The position numbers and the translations under genes are program-made. 64,000 bases of DNA from Parasponia andersonii (taxonomy: Eukaryota > Streptophyta > Magnoliopsida > Rosales > Cannabaceae), in NCBI GenBank assembly GCA_002914805.1, contig JXTB01000394.1, positions 327,639 to 391,638 of the forward strand, given 5' to 3'. Positions 1 to 12,400 of this stretch are shown here, piece after piece; positions within the stretch are counted from its first letter, which is position 1; every line of letters begins with the position of its first letter. Under the pieces are notes generated by a model. It did not search any database and was not told where the DNA came from. It was given only the letters and a program-made list of their open reading frames with translations.

Positions 1-13
1 GCATTTAGCTTTT

Positions 14-1086
14 GCCAACTGTCTTCATGCAACAACCGTACACCAATATTGCATATTGGTTTCGGTACGTGATAATTAATTAGAAAAGTGATTACCAAAG
101 GCTCAATTAGAAAATAAAAAAGAGAAGAAAAGTAACTTGACAGTTGAAAAGAGACGTTTGGGAGTGGTTGATCCATCACTAAATTCTATCGAACCTTTAT
201 TTACTAGCTTTAAATCCGTTTTTCAGTGAAAAAGTACTGTCAACGTCTTTTTTTGTACTATCTATAGAGGTAAAGATGAAGGTCAAGCAAGTGAAGGACA
301 AGTGCATCAATAATGAAATACCGACATCTTTTATGGGGAGTGACTAGTCCCACCACCTTGTTCAGTTACTATACAACGTTTTTTTTGGGAGGTCACTGGT
401 CCCAACTCCTTGAGTTATTAGATGACATAGACCGGGCATCAACAAGAAGAAACCCCTCTTCTTTTTGGTGAACGGATGAAGGAATCCATCTCAACTATAT
501 CATTTTGGAGAACAGACTTGTTCAGTTCAGCCAAATATAAAAAGCGATGATGGTGAAGCCACAACTGTTGAAGCCACAGCTTGCTAACTGTCTTCATACT
601 ACAACCGTACGTGATAATTAATTAGAAAAGTGATTACCAAAGGCTCAATTAGAAAATAAAAAAGAGTAGAAAAGTAACACGACAGTTGAAAAGAGACGTT
701 TGGTAGTGGTTGATCCATCACTAAATTCTATCGAACCTTTATTTACTAGCTTTAAATCCGCTTTTCAATGAAAAAGTACTGCAACGACTTCTTTTGTACT
801 ATCTATAGAGGTAAAGATGAAAGTCCAGCAAGTGAGGTGAAGGACAATTGCATCAATGAAATACCAACATCTTCTTTTGGGGAGTGACTGGTCCCCACAC
901 CTTGTTCAGTTACTATACAACGTCTTTTTTGGGAGGTCACTGGTCCCAACTCCGTGAGTTACTAGATGACATAGACCGGGCATCAACAAGAAGAAACCCC
1001 TCTTCTTTTTGGTGAAAGGATGAAGGAATCCATCTCAACTATATCATTTTGGAGAACAGACTTGTTCAGTTCAGCCAAATATAAAA
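14..1086. repeat. Tandem duplication, two ~480-540 bp copies
   Basis: Two near-identical copies lie head to tail. The block beginning GTACGTGATAATTAATTAG occurs at about 65 and again at about 607, an offset of 542 bp. Both copies run to a shared end around TTCAGCCAAATATAAAAA (about 543 and 1086). They differ by scattered substitutions and small indels. The left copy also carries an extra ~25 bp containing the palindrome CCAATAT-TGC-ATATTGG (43-59). I see no open reading frame or terminal inverted repeats, so this looks like a recent segmental tandem duplication of noncoding DNA. From 1087 to the RGS1 stop at 1432 I see only probable 3'-UTR or flank. Confidence 0.85.
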
Positions 1087-1431
1087 ACAAGAGTAAGAAG
1101 ATCAGGTATTAATATAGCTTTCTATAACATGGGAGCATGTGGCAAAAATGAATATGTAAGACACAGTTCATGTGGCCTTAGGTTGTATAATCAAGAAATC
1201 GCTGTGGAATAATGATGTCTGCACATTTTTATACATATAACATATTCTTCCCTTCTTGGTTGCTGGATTCAACCTCCTTTGTTACTACCATTATCCTTGT
1301 TTTAATTTTTTCTTCATCTGTTTGGCGCAACTGCTCAAGTTGTATAAGTTCGTGTTATGAAGCGAAATAACGAATTTTTTGTGAACTTTGATAATGGAGA
1401 TACTTGCTTTTTAGTCTCAATCATAAGTATC

Positions 1432-4400
1432 TCAGCCAGAGCCCTTTGAAAAATGTTCTTGATGGAAGGGATCATCAATACCATTTACAGCGCTCAACCT
1501 GGGAGAGTAGCTCCAACCTGTCATCTTCTCCAAATCATGGTCATTCGATCTCATGCTAGTCTCTTCTTTGAACTTCATGAAGAACATTGATGACCAGTAA
1601 TCTTTTCCCAAGTTCTTTAGAGAGAATTTAAAAAAGAAGCGAAAAAGAAAGAGTAAACTTTAGACAACAATTGACAACATTGATATGCTTGTCTGAAGGG
1701 AATGCCACAAATTTAAAAGGAACCCACAAACATAGCTTACCATTTTCATCAACTGTATTAGCTCATTTAATGCATTGCTAAAAAGATGTGGGTCTGCCAG
1801 ATTAGATGTTGACAAAATATCTTGTCGACTTCGATGAGATATGTTTACCTCCTTTGTTGCACCTATATGAGTAATGAATATCAAGAGAACTATCAGATGA
1901 ATTATGATTTTAAGTCCCATATAGTTCGAATATCAGACAAGGAAGAATAAATGTCCAGCTCGGAAAACAGAATTCAATAGATGGAGATACCATGTGGTGC
2001 TATCCTCTCCACTAATTTTTATTTGCTCAAGAAGTACAGACACAAACAATTACAAGTTCCAGGGAAAAAAATCTTGAAAATGTTGTGTACCTGGTTTTAT
2101 ATACTTCTCAATTATATGTCGTGCCATGTAAATCCTTCTAACAGGGTCCTCTACAGGTATTTTACCAAGTTCATGTACCTCATCATAAAAATGCACACTC
2201 TCCCCTGCCAAACAACTGTGGATCAGAAGGAAAAAAGAAAGACAAGAATTACATATATGTTCCAGAAAAACTGTCTTTTATTTCATCTTTCCAAGTGTTT
2301 ATGCAGGATCATAGGTCCTTGGTAATTACACTAAACATTGAAAGTTCCCTTTCTTAACTTTGGCAAACAACAATTCTACTGACCTATGTCTTAAATTTCT
2401 TCTCTCTAAACAATCTTCCGTAAATTTTGGGGAAGAAAAAAAAAAAGCAATGGAAAATTAAGGAGAGAATAGAGACCTGTCTGCAAATGCCATGAAGGAT
2501 TGGCAGAATCTTTTGTTGAGAAGAAGTTTATCTAGTGGTTCACTAGGATTTATTGCTACAGTTGGTTCCCTTCGCAATAGTAGTCCACTGTCTGGTATAC
2601 CCAGAGCTTTGCCCATTGAATCAAATTCTAGCGGTTCCCTCTTTCTTAAGCTGATTTGTGAGAGCAAAGGTTGTGAACTTGATATAGAGAACAAAGTCAA
2701 TGCGAGAATACCTGCCTGAAAAATATACACGAGATGTCAGTAAAATACATGAATTGAGGGCCTTAACAGTTCTAGAAAAAATGAACAGTACCAAAAGGAG
2801 TAAAGAAAAAGAAATTCACCATAATCAGTAGAAGGAATCTAGAAGCAACTTGAAGCCATGAGATATCATCATGAATTTCATTCAGAATATAAGCAGCGAC
2901 CCAAACTCCTGAAGCAATAAGCAAAACAGTTAAATGGGCAACATGATAAATTGATAACAAATTAATATACTTGCACTGCAGGCTTGTGTTAGCATGAAAG
3001 AGCTATCATTTCAAGATCATATATCTGGATTTAATCAGATAACCTACAGGCCCACTTCTCTTTCATGCTCGCTTAATGTGTGCTTCATAAAAGCCTTAAA
3101 GACCATTTTGAAGCTGCACATTAATTTCTAGTTTTTGAGGGTGTACTTGCTACATTTTCAAATTAAAACTCAAACATCTGTGATATAGATACGGAGGATG
3201 TCTATGTTTTCCAACAATTAATCATATATAAGTATAATTTCTAAATGCCACCTTAGGATCTACTTAGAAAACTTCCTATCACATAGGACCTTTATCTGTA
3301 TCCTTGTTATGAGACTCTCTCAGTGACATTTTACTCTGCTGTTACCACCATTGATTTAGACTAAAAGCTATTTGACTATGCAACCCAAAAATAAAAAATA
3401 AAATAAAATCGTTTACAGAACTAAAAGCAGAAACCAACCGATGGAAGAGGCTGAAACAAGTATTCCATGCCAGAGTTCTCTGACTTCATCAAACCTGAAC
3501 TCAATATGTCGAATGGCTCCAGTGAAACCAACCAAAGCAATAACGTACATAGTGTGGAGGGAAACAACTGGAATTATCCACTGAAACCCCATGTGGCACC
3601 GATAATTTAAAGGTTTTTTGATATGTATAACTACAGTGAAAATAAAATAAGATAAAAAGAACTATTTGTTAAAGCCAAGCAAATGTCATGAAAAGCAAGC
3701 AGGAATTGGCACAGCAGCGCTTAAAAATCACTAATTAATTAATTGCAATGACCATACATCCTATTGAACATAATATGAATAAGACAAAGCCATAAGAAGG
3801 AAAAAAAGAGTTTTAAAAACATATAATTACATAGATATCACAATGATCAGTGACCACCTAGAAAAGAAAGAAATGAAAAAGATTANATAATCATTTGAGA
3901 CTCTTAATTTCAAGACAAAACAAAGCGTAAGAACTAAGAATGTAAGTGGTGGAGATTATATGCTGTGTTTTATGGATTCCTCATGATTTCAAGAAATAAG
4001 GGGAAAAAAAACATAAATAACAACTTAACAACAATTACAATAGATAAAATGTCAAAGTTAGAGGTTTTAACTACTTTCCTAGAATCAAAAACAAAAAATT
4101 ACTCCTCAACCAATTATATCTTAAATTAACTAAGTAACTCTACATTTACCAGAACAGAAAATCAGCCTAATTGAAAAGAGATATTCTTACATGCAGCGCC
4201 AGCAATCCATGGCAAGAGAATTAGTGGAAGGAAATTATAAGATCGTATTGGTGGTAGACGCCTCCTGAAATATTGACAACAGAGAATAAGGGGCAGAAAC
4301 TTTCACGAAGTTCTCTCATACAATCCAACAGTAGCTTCACAATAATGTAAGCGGGATCTTACTTGACGAAAATGTAATAAAGTTGGAAGACCTGTGCTAT

Positions 4401-6608
4401 ACGACAACTCAGCAGCAAACCAAAACCAAGCGGCCCTTCAATCCAAACTGAAAGCAGAAGATAACTTCAAAAACTTACAAAAAAAAATATATATTAAAGC
4501 ACATATAACAATAAGAAAGTATACAAATGTTTAACGGACTCAGGCAACCAATACGTAAGTGGATAACCTGCCCACACATAGCAAGACTGCCACCAATGTC
4601 TCTTCTTGAATTTCAGGAAATTGATGGAAAGCTGCGTTAAACACAATTTAATTTGTTAGTGAAAACCACAGCTTACTGCTTCTAACCCAAAGTCCAATGT
4701 GGATGAATTGATAGCTGGCCAAGGCCAGCAAATGGAAATTCATAATCTACCACTATTGACAAAAGAAGGTTAAAACTAGCAAAAACTTGAATTGCTGGAA
4801 TCCAGAAGCCACTGCCTTTCAAATGAGGAATCTTGTGAACCGCAAAGGGCAAAATTAAACGAGACAGAAGCCTGGCATATACACCAATAAACAAAAAGGG
4901 ATAGCAATTAGGTTTTCGATTTAAGGAAATGATATATGAGAACACTCGGATGATTTGCACAAATAAAAATGCAATTCCCAAATGTGAAAACAGTATGTAA
5001 GCACTTGTGAAACCTTGCACTACCTTTTGCTAATATTAGGAGATCAGCTTTTACAGAAGCGTCAATACGGCTAAAATATAAGTTGAGAAAACTAGTAGAA
5101 ATGGAAAGATAAAATACTGCACACGAGAATTTAACGTGATTCACCAAATTTACGTTGCATCTACAGACAAGACTGTGAAGAATTTGACTATAGGAAGGAG
5201 AATAGAACACTTCTCTCTAAATACAAAGAGAAAACAAATTAACTCTCTCTTGAAATAAGAGAAAACACCTCTCACTTCTCTCTAACCAAATTAGGAGAAA
5301 ATAAACCGGAAAACTAATGTCATGTTTGGTTAGTTGAAATAAAATTTAGAATGGAATGACCATTCCTTTTCATAGTCCATTCCCTTATTTGGTTGGGTTT
5401 CAAAGTATGGAATCACGATTCTTTTGGAATCTCAATTCCATCACTTGGGAAAATTCTTATTCCTTTTAAAAAGTTAAAGAGTTCTCTCTTAAGGAAGGAA
5501 GAAGGGTTCTTAATGGGGTGAAAAATGCTTTGGAGAGGAGGGGTATTTATAGTTAAGACCCCTCTCCTATTCTCCCATTTTTCCTTCTTTTTTTTTTTCC
5601 TTCTTCGTGTGGGTGGTACTGAAACACGTGCTCTAACCAAACATTGCAGCTGGAGTCGCATTTATTGAGTATTCAAGATTAATATTTTTAACATTAATAT
5701 TAGGATCAATATTATCCAAATGTTAATGTTGAATAGTCAACAAATTTGGCTCTAATCGCAATATTGCAATATTGATCCCAACATTTAACTGATCTTACAC
5801 TTTCAAAACAGAGGGCACAGGCAATAGCTTGAACAGAAACTCTAAACTCAAAAGTTAGAAGAAAGCAATAAAAATTGTTTCTCTTGACCAAGTTCATTTT
5901 ATCATAATCAAAATCCAACCAAAATTAGTACATAATTTGATAATTTTGTCCAAAGTTATTGCTGGAGACAAAACCTGTTTAACTATTTTTATTATCACCA
6001 GATTAATATCCCACATACTAATTCGCTTTACCCAACTACTTGACTTGTGGCTGGATGGAACTAATATCACCAACACATGCTAATTTCATCGCTTCCTCAA
6101 AAACAAGAGGTCCATATATCTTTCAAGACAGAGGGTTTTTTGGCTTTTATCTTAAGAAAACATAGTAAATACTGCAAAATAAAGAATAGCATATGAACCA
6201 GCCTAGCCAATCATAAAAACAATCCAACAAAACCCACTTCAAAAGAACAATTTTTTTAAGCTTCAACGAAAAAAAAAAACTAATAAATGAATCTTTATGC
6301 GTTTAATTTGATATACCAATACAAACGAAACGACAGTTTGTAGTCATAAAACCATAAAGGAGCTTTCTTTTTATTATTATTATTTTTTTTCAATTACCAG
6401 TAAACCAGGAAAACCCCTTTGCACCATTCAGAGATGAATTTGACTTGATCAAAGAGAGAGACCCAATTGAATTTGGTTAAGTTAAAGAATAAAGAAAACA
6501 AAAATAAACCAATATGAATAGTAAAACGTACAGAATCATGCAGAGGGTGGATACAACAATGGCTATGTAGTCGCTGGGACAGCCACCTTCAACAGCACAG
6601 CTTGCCAT
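1432..6608 (-). CDS. RGS1: 7-TM regulator of G-protein signalling
   Basis: Plasma-membrane protein of the AtRGS1 family, which accelerates GTP hydrolysis by the self-activating plant G-alpha subunit and takes part in sugar sensing. Eleven coding exons keep frame: 6608-6532, 4871-4751, 4631-4568, 4447-4363, 4264-4191, 3630-3439, 2908-2820, 2715-2477, 2215-2091, 1862-1741, 1614-1432. They give 456 aa, against 459 in Arabidopsis. The N terminus reads [14 protein letters not shown], matching AtRGS1. Seven hydrophobic segments occupy about residues 15-245 and the RGS box about 295-405. Glu319 (SCLAGE) aligns with AtRGS1 Glu320, known to be needed for GAP activity. In the C-terminal tail (WSYSPRLSA), Ser431 and Ser437 match the AtRGS1 endocytosis phosphosites S428 and S435, but the S436 position is Ala438. 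Intron 1 (1.66 kb) holds transposon debris, and one N (3886) lies in an intron. Family assignment is secure; exon ends were placed by eye. Confidence 0.95.
5040..5300. repeat. LTR/TRIM-like fragment in RGS1 intron 1
   Basis: This stretch contains AATTTAACGTGATTCACC followed by a CTACAGACAAGAC-type block and several TCTCTCTAAA/TCTC runs. That wording resembles the LTR of small non-autonomous plant LTR retrotransposons, where an 'AACGTGGTTCACC' box is common. No second LTR, primer-binding site or target duplication was found, so it is at most a truncated or solo piece. It lies immediately upstream (plus strand) of the MITE at 5322. Confidence 0.3.
5322..5644. mobile_element. MITE-like element in RGS1 intron 1
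   Basis: ATGTTTGGTTAG at 5322-5333 is repeated exactly in inverted orientation at 5633-5644 (CTAACCAAACAT). The pair bounds a ~323-bp AT-rich noncoding segment with internal short palindromes of the GGAATGNNCATTCC type. The size, inverted ends and intron position suit a MITE. I could not identify a clear target-site duplication, so the superfamily is open. A segment with similar wording starts at 30202. Confidence 0.6.
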
Positions 6609-8031
6609 TCTTCTCTTATTGCTAGTAAAAATATAGTGTTAATCAAATCAGTAGCGACTCAAAATCACTACCCATCTATGCATTTTCCTCTATCTCTTCC
6701 CCTCTCTTCTCTGGTCTCGATTTGATCTACCACACGGCAGTGTCCCTTTCTCCAAGTTCAAAGCAGCCCAATTCTCAATAAACAAAAAAAAAAAAAAAAA
6801 AAGGAAAAAGAAAGTTTCAAAGCAAAGGCAACACATTTCCAAATTCCAAGTCATGTTTGACTAAAATTGATAAAAGGTGGAAAAATGAGTCTTGTCTTTT
6901 GAACACAAGACTCTAACTGGTCCAAACTTGTCTACGTGGCTCATTGGATTTTTAATTTTTTTTAATACGCATGTAATGAGACTAACTACGCTTCGGGTTT
7001 ATATTAGGAAATAACTCGACTTTAGAATTGTAGTGGATTATAATGTTACGCGGCACACCACATTATGTGTGTAACTCTATTTTGGTGATTATAATAGAAA
7101 AATTGATGCTACATGTATCGATCTGAAGTATTAAAGTGTAATTAGGTGCTCAGTATTATTCTTTTGTATTCGCTAAGCGTTAATTAAGTAATAAAAGAGC
7201 AAATTTAGAAGAAATTTTAGGAAAGCTTATTGGGTAGGACGATATCAATCTGCATCATAAGATTAGCTTAATTATGTGAATAATTATTGTTTCATTTTGC
7301 AAAAATTCTTACTATAATTTGTCATTAACAATGTAAGAAGGCATCAACTCATACATTTGTCAATGATAAATGTTCTGTTTGTAAAATATTTATTTTACTT
7401 ATTTTTTGGTTGCTGTAGGCTAAAGCCTATATGTATTGTATTTATTATTTACTATAAAAAATCAAAGCTTTATTTTGCTTTGCAAATTTTGAATAATTTA
7501 CTTAAAAAAACATGTACATGAATAATTGTGTTTTTTTTAATACGTTGTCACTTGCCAAAGGCCAAAGGTAATACTATCTTTACTCCCAAAAATCAGAGTT
7601 TTTATAATACTTTGAAGATAATTGCATAAGAAAGCTATCCCATTTATTGTAAGTTGTTACTTGCCAAAGGCCCAAGGTAATCTCTGCTTGCACATTTAAT
7701 TGAAAAGACAAAATAAAAATCTCCCCAATTGAGTTGATCACACTTCTAGATAATTGGCTTATCTACATTGAGACAGAAAGAACAATGTATGATTTCCTTG
7801 ATAATGATTCTTCTAACTGGATTAGTCTATTTGTATACACTTATGGAAGCCTATAAAAGAAAGCAGTAAACTTCTAATTTCTATAGTTTGTTGTTGTGTT
7901 AAAAAGGACCAAGAAAAATGTTCCCGTCTGCATTCTAGATTTGCATTATTTATGTAATAAATCCACCATCAACGGCACCAATCTCCTCATCCGGGGACTT
8001 TGGCAATAGGAAATGAGGCAAGTTAAACGTC
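6609..8031. other. Intergenic between RGS1 and NOI gene
   Basis: No gene seen. The right part of RGS1's upstream flank contains a 23-nt A run (about 6784-6806). A short direct repeat of the form ACTTGCCAAAGGCC(A/C)AAGGTAAT occurs at about 7550 and again about 110 bp later, near 7660. The rest is AT-rich and without recognisable elements. The segment nearest 6608 should hold the RGS1 promoter and 5'UTR; the segment nearest 8031 should hold the NOI 3'UTR. Confidence 0.6.
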
Positions 8032-8623
8032 TTAACCACAGCAAAACCACTTGCTCTGCATCCAGAATGTACATTTTAGTCCCAAACTCCAATCAAATTC
8101 ATTGGAATAAAAGGACAATAAAAACAAATCTATTGACACCCTTTTGTGAAGAGTGAAGTAAGCAACAAGGCATTACCTTTTTGGGGTACTTTAATTCATC
8201 ACTTTGTTTTCGGGTAGCATATTTGGGAGGTGATGCGGCACTCTTGTTATTCCCACCAGTCTTCTTTTCATCTCTAGCCTTGTTGAATATGACAGTAAAT
8301 CCTTCAGCCGAGGCCGGATCATTCACATCCCACTCCCCAAATTTTGGGAGAGGTCTACCATTCTCATGCTGCAACATAATAAAAAGAAGATATCTTGTAA
8401 GTTCATGGGCTTTTCCTAGAATATGACATCAAGCTTTAGATTCATTATTTGCATTTCTTGAGATGAGACTTGTGTTGTCATTTATGGTATGACCCCAATA
8501 AGACCCTTTATCCTATGTTGTCATACAAACAAATGAAAATTCCCACTTTCTTATCAAATTGACGCCAACCCAGAAAACGTTTCAAGAGAAAGAATCAAGG
8601 GAAAAGATACTTACAGATGCCAT
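8032..8623 (-). CDS. NOI/RIN4-like protein, 74 aa
   Basis: Small plant protein with a nitrate-induced (NOI) domain, the module also found in the immune regulator RIN4. Family members are typically tethered to the plasma membrane through acylated C-terminal cysteines. Exons: 8623-8615 (only MAS), 8368-8177 and 8055-8032. The NOI core is visible as RPLPKFGEWDVNDP (residues 8-21), then AEGFTVIFNKARDEK. The C terminus KWFCCG gives a Cys72-Cys73 pair, the usual predicted palmitoylation site. The first coding exon is just three codons, ending at a GTAAG donor (8614), so the start was chosen because its frame joins the NOI exon exactly. RIN4 itself has two NOI domains and is about 200 aa; this is the short single-domain class. 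Whether it guards or targets any immune receptor cannot be told. Confidence 0.9.
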
Positions 8624-9462
8624 GACTAGGAAACCGGAGCTGATTGGAGTCTTCTGGTGAAAATGGTACAGAGAAAATTGGGCAGAGGAGAGAGAAAATG
8701 ATTTGGAAAGAAAGATTCACTGTTGATGGAATATGGGAGATAAGGACAGTCATTATAAAGGGCTTTTGAGGGCTTAATGTTCGGTTTCATTGTTTTTATT
8801 ATTTTTTACCTTTTTTTTCCATTAACCATTTCCCACGTTACGTACTCGTCTTTGACGCGGGACACAGCCTGTCTCTTCCCCCACTAATACGATGACCAAA
8901 AACAAGAATGAACCAAACAAAGAAGCGAAGATTCAAACGGTGCGTTTAAGACGAGGACGCGTTGTTTTCTTAGGCCCTTGGCTTTGCGACTTCATTAATG
9001 TATATTGGGAAAGTTTTCTAAACCGTGAGCAACGCGGTCCCACTGACTACTTATAACGCGTATTATATTGTGTTGAACGTGGTAAGCGAAAGCTATGGTC
9101 GAGAAAAGTAAGCAAGCATCCATTTGGGAAGAAAATAAATGAGTATAAATGTGATGAAGGTCAAGACCATGACTTGTCTGTATGTTTCTTTTTTGGAACC
9201 AATTTGTAGGAACGTATCTCTATATTTGGTCCAAGAGAGTTTTCTTCGGTGACAAAATTAAGCCTCTATCAGATGACAAGGGGAAAACAAGTGTATCTAC
9301 TATGTGTACATATATATATATACACACAAAGCAAGGATGCACAACTGACTTCCGATATTTATCTCCATCGATCAACCAAGAAAGATGTGGCTGGAATGAG
9401 TTTCATGACTCCTCAATACACATAGCAGGTAAGTCCGGTGAATAGCAATTTTCTCACTTTTG
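8624..9462. other. Intergenic / NOI upstream flank
   Basis: Contains the 5' flank of the NOI gene. Nearer 9300-9340 there is a short TA/CA microsatellite (about 9306-9327). Open frames here are short, lack family similarity and look random. No gene seen. Confidence 0.5.
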
Positions 9463-12400
9463 CTATGATGAACTTGACTCATAGCGCCATAAAATCCCTC
9501 CGACCAAGTTGTTCAGAGCATGTGAAGCCATAGGTACGATTATGCTGGAAGATAGAATGGTTGCGTAGCCGTACAAAAGCCCAACAAAAGTTGCCCTGAG
9601 AAGCATCAAAAGATTAAATTATAAGACTCATAACTAGGACAGTTTCCGAATAGTATAATGACAAACTAAACACATCAACAAAGGACTTCTTTCTTTTCTT
9701 TTCATTTCTTTCAGAAATTCTCCATTGGAAACTGATTTGAGTTTATCACGGTTTGCATGATAGTAAAACGAGAACTAAAAAATTAGTCTGTTACTTAACA
9801 GTGGCCTAAATGGACTTGTGAGAAATTACGCTATGTTCGGTTGTTAGAGAGTAAAAACTGAAATGAGAAACATGGGAAAAGAGAAGGAAAAATGTAATGG
9901 AAAAAGGTAAGTGAACTAGCCAATATATGCGGCTTGTTCATGATTTGATAGAAGAAGAGTACTTCTACATTCTTTATTAAGTCAAAAAGACAAGTACCAG
10001 ATAGCAAAGGAATACTTCCGGCCACCTCCAATGTGTAAAACACCGAAAAGAGCAGCAACAACCAAGACACTCTTCCAATCGAATCCAAAAAGTGGCAATA
10101 ATGCACCACGGAAAAGAAGTTCCTGCCCAACCCATATCATAATCAAATATCATATTAAAATTTACAGCAAAAGAAAGTGAACTACAACAGAAAGGTAGTT
10201 TTGTTTGCTTGCCTCGCTAACCCCAGGCAAAAAAGCAACAATTAAGTAATCCAATGGCTGCAGTGAAGTAAGGACCTGTATTAGAAAACATGATACTGTC
10301 AGAATATACACAGGGATGGCCAAAAGCAGCAGGCAGGAGTAAGATGTGGCTATTATAAATTGATCTCATCTAGCACCTTTTCAACAGTCTATCATGGAAA
10401 TTTAACTATCTAGCAGTTTTAGAGATAACCCTTGACCCCAAACCATAGATACTAAGCTCTCTTATGAGTTCTTCAAGAGAGTCTGTTAGAACAGGACAAG
10501 GAGCTACCTGCTGATTGGCAGCTTCACTAGACTCGGCAAAGTCTGGCCACGTCTTCAGCATTAGATATCGGCTTGATGATATCACTACAACTAATCCTGT
10601 AATCAACTCAAGATGCCACATCTCAAAATCAACTGTACACAAAGGGAGAAAAAAGTGTTCTGTAAATATAGAAGATTATTCCACCAACGGTGCCAAGAAA
10701 CCTAAACATTAAACACAACCCCCCCCCCCCCCCCCCCCCTCTTCTTTCCAAAAATAAAAAATAAAAAAATAAAACAAGAGTTCTGCATGTGATTCTGCAA
10801 CAGCCTTTATACAGCATTACTTAGAACTAAACCATTAATACTACTTGATTAAATAAGGACCACATTCTCAGCTATAAATATTCTCTTGTTACCTTCTAAT
10901 TTTACTTGTTTATTTTCTGAGCAGCAACATAGGATTTATCTTGAATAAATACTCACATTATTTATCATCGTGATTACATTTGATCATTTTCTCCGCACTA
11001 ATATTATATAAGATAGACTCTTTTTGTCAACAATGCTGGATGTTCGGTCTCAGCAAGAGGATTAAAGTAAACTTCTAAATCACAAATTTGCATCAAGAAA
11101 AATTACATGATACTTTCGAGGAACAGTCAAGTATTGGCAATCCTTCTGTTGATGCAAAATATGATACCTACCCCAGTAAGGAAATCACAGTTAGAATGGT
11201 ACAGAAAGTTAAACAAAGTCCTACCAATATATTTCACTGCAGAATAACAAGACAACTTGAAACAAGAACTCATGATCAAATAAACTTTAATTCCTTATTC
11301 AGTTTCTCATAACTTATATAAGGTATGAAAAGAAAAGGGAAAGGGAAAAAGAAGAAAGAAAATAGTTGCTAGTCAGAAACAAGGAAGAATAAGTATCACA
11401 AGCAAGAGGGGGAAGAAGAGAATGCAAATTACTGTTGCATGTTTGATTTTACAATACTTTGATTCAGTTTCTAATAGCCAACTATAAGTCTATAATTTGC
11501 TTAACCAAGTAAAAAGAAAATTCTTGCAACGTGAAGAAGGTGCACGTATTGTGACTGAAAATAATATTGAATTGCAGGGATACTTGGTTGCAATCATAAA
11601 TTTATGAAACATTGCTCAAAACGGGATTCAATGCATCAAAGATAAAGAAGCATTAATGTAAGATGTACCTGTCGAAGCACTACACCAAAAGCAGCTATCA
11701 AGCCAGAAGTAACAATGCACGCCTGAAGCACTGTGCTCCTGGCAGGAATGGTATTCAGTTTCTGCACAACTGGACTATCAGAAGGGTCAAGTTTGTAGTC
11801 ATCTTGACCATATTCATCTTTAGGAGAAATATCAGCGACACTTTGACGTGATTGTCCATTCTTTTTCAATTTCTTCCCCCAGTTCCGCCTTGCAAAAGCC
11901 CTAGGTCTAAAGTTAAGCCCCTACGAGAAATACAGAACATATATGGAGACGAAAAAAGATAGAAAATCCACAAATATCTCCCGAACTCTAGCTCAAAAAT
12001 TGAGAAGTTTGAACCTCACCTTGCATAGTCTTGGATAGAAAGCCTTTTGCACATCATAGATGGCACTGAAATTCCCACCTGATCACATGTTTCAACATTC
12101 AAATTAAAGCATACACCAAATGACAAGAACATGTCCGAACCGAATAAAAGCATGACTACATAAAAAGTATAACAGATTTACTGGGAAAAGAATATCCCCT
12201 ATGTATCTTGATTCAATATAGTTTGGCCTTAACATTATCATATTTGCAAATACATGGCAAAGTTTGCATTTTTAGCCTAGACCAAAAGCAAAAAAAGAAA
12301 AAAAAAATGGAAAATAAATAGATAACATAATCCATACTAGTAATTAGGCCTGTCTACACTTCTTTCCTTGTTTGCAAGCTTTGCTAAGGAAATCCAAGGT

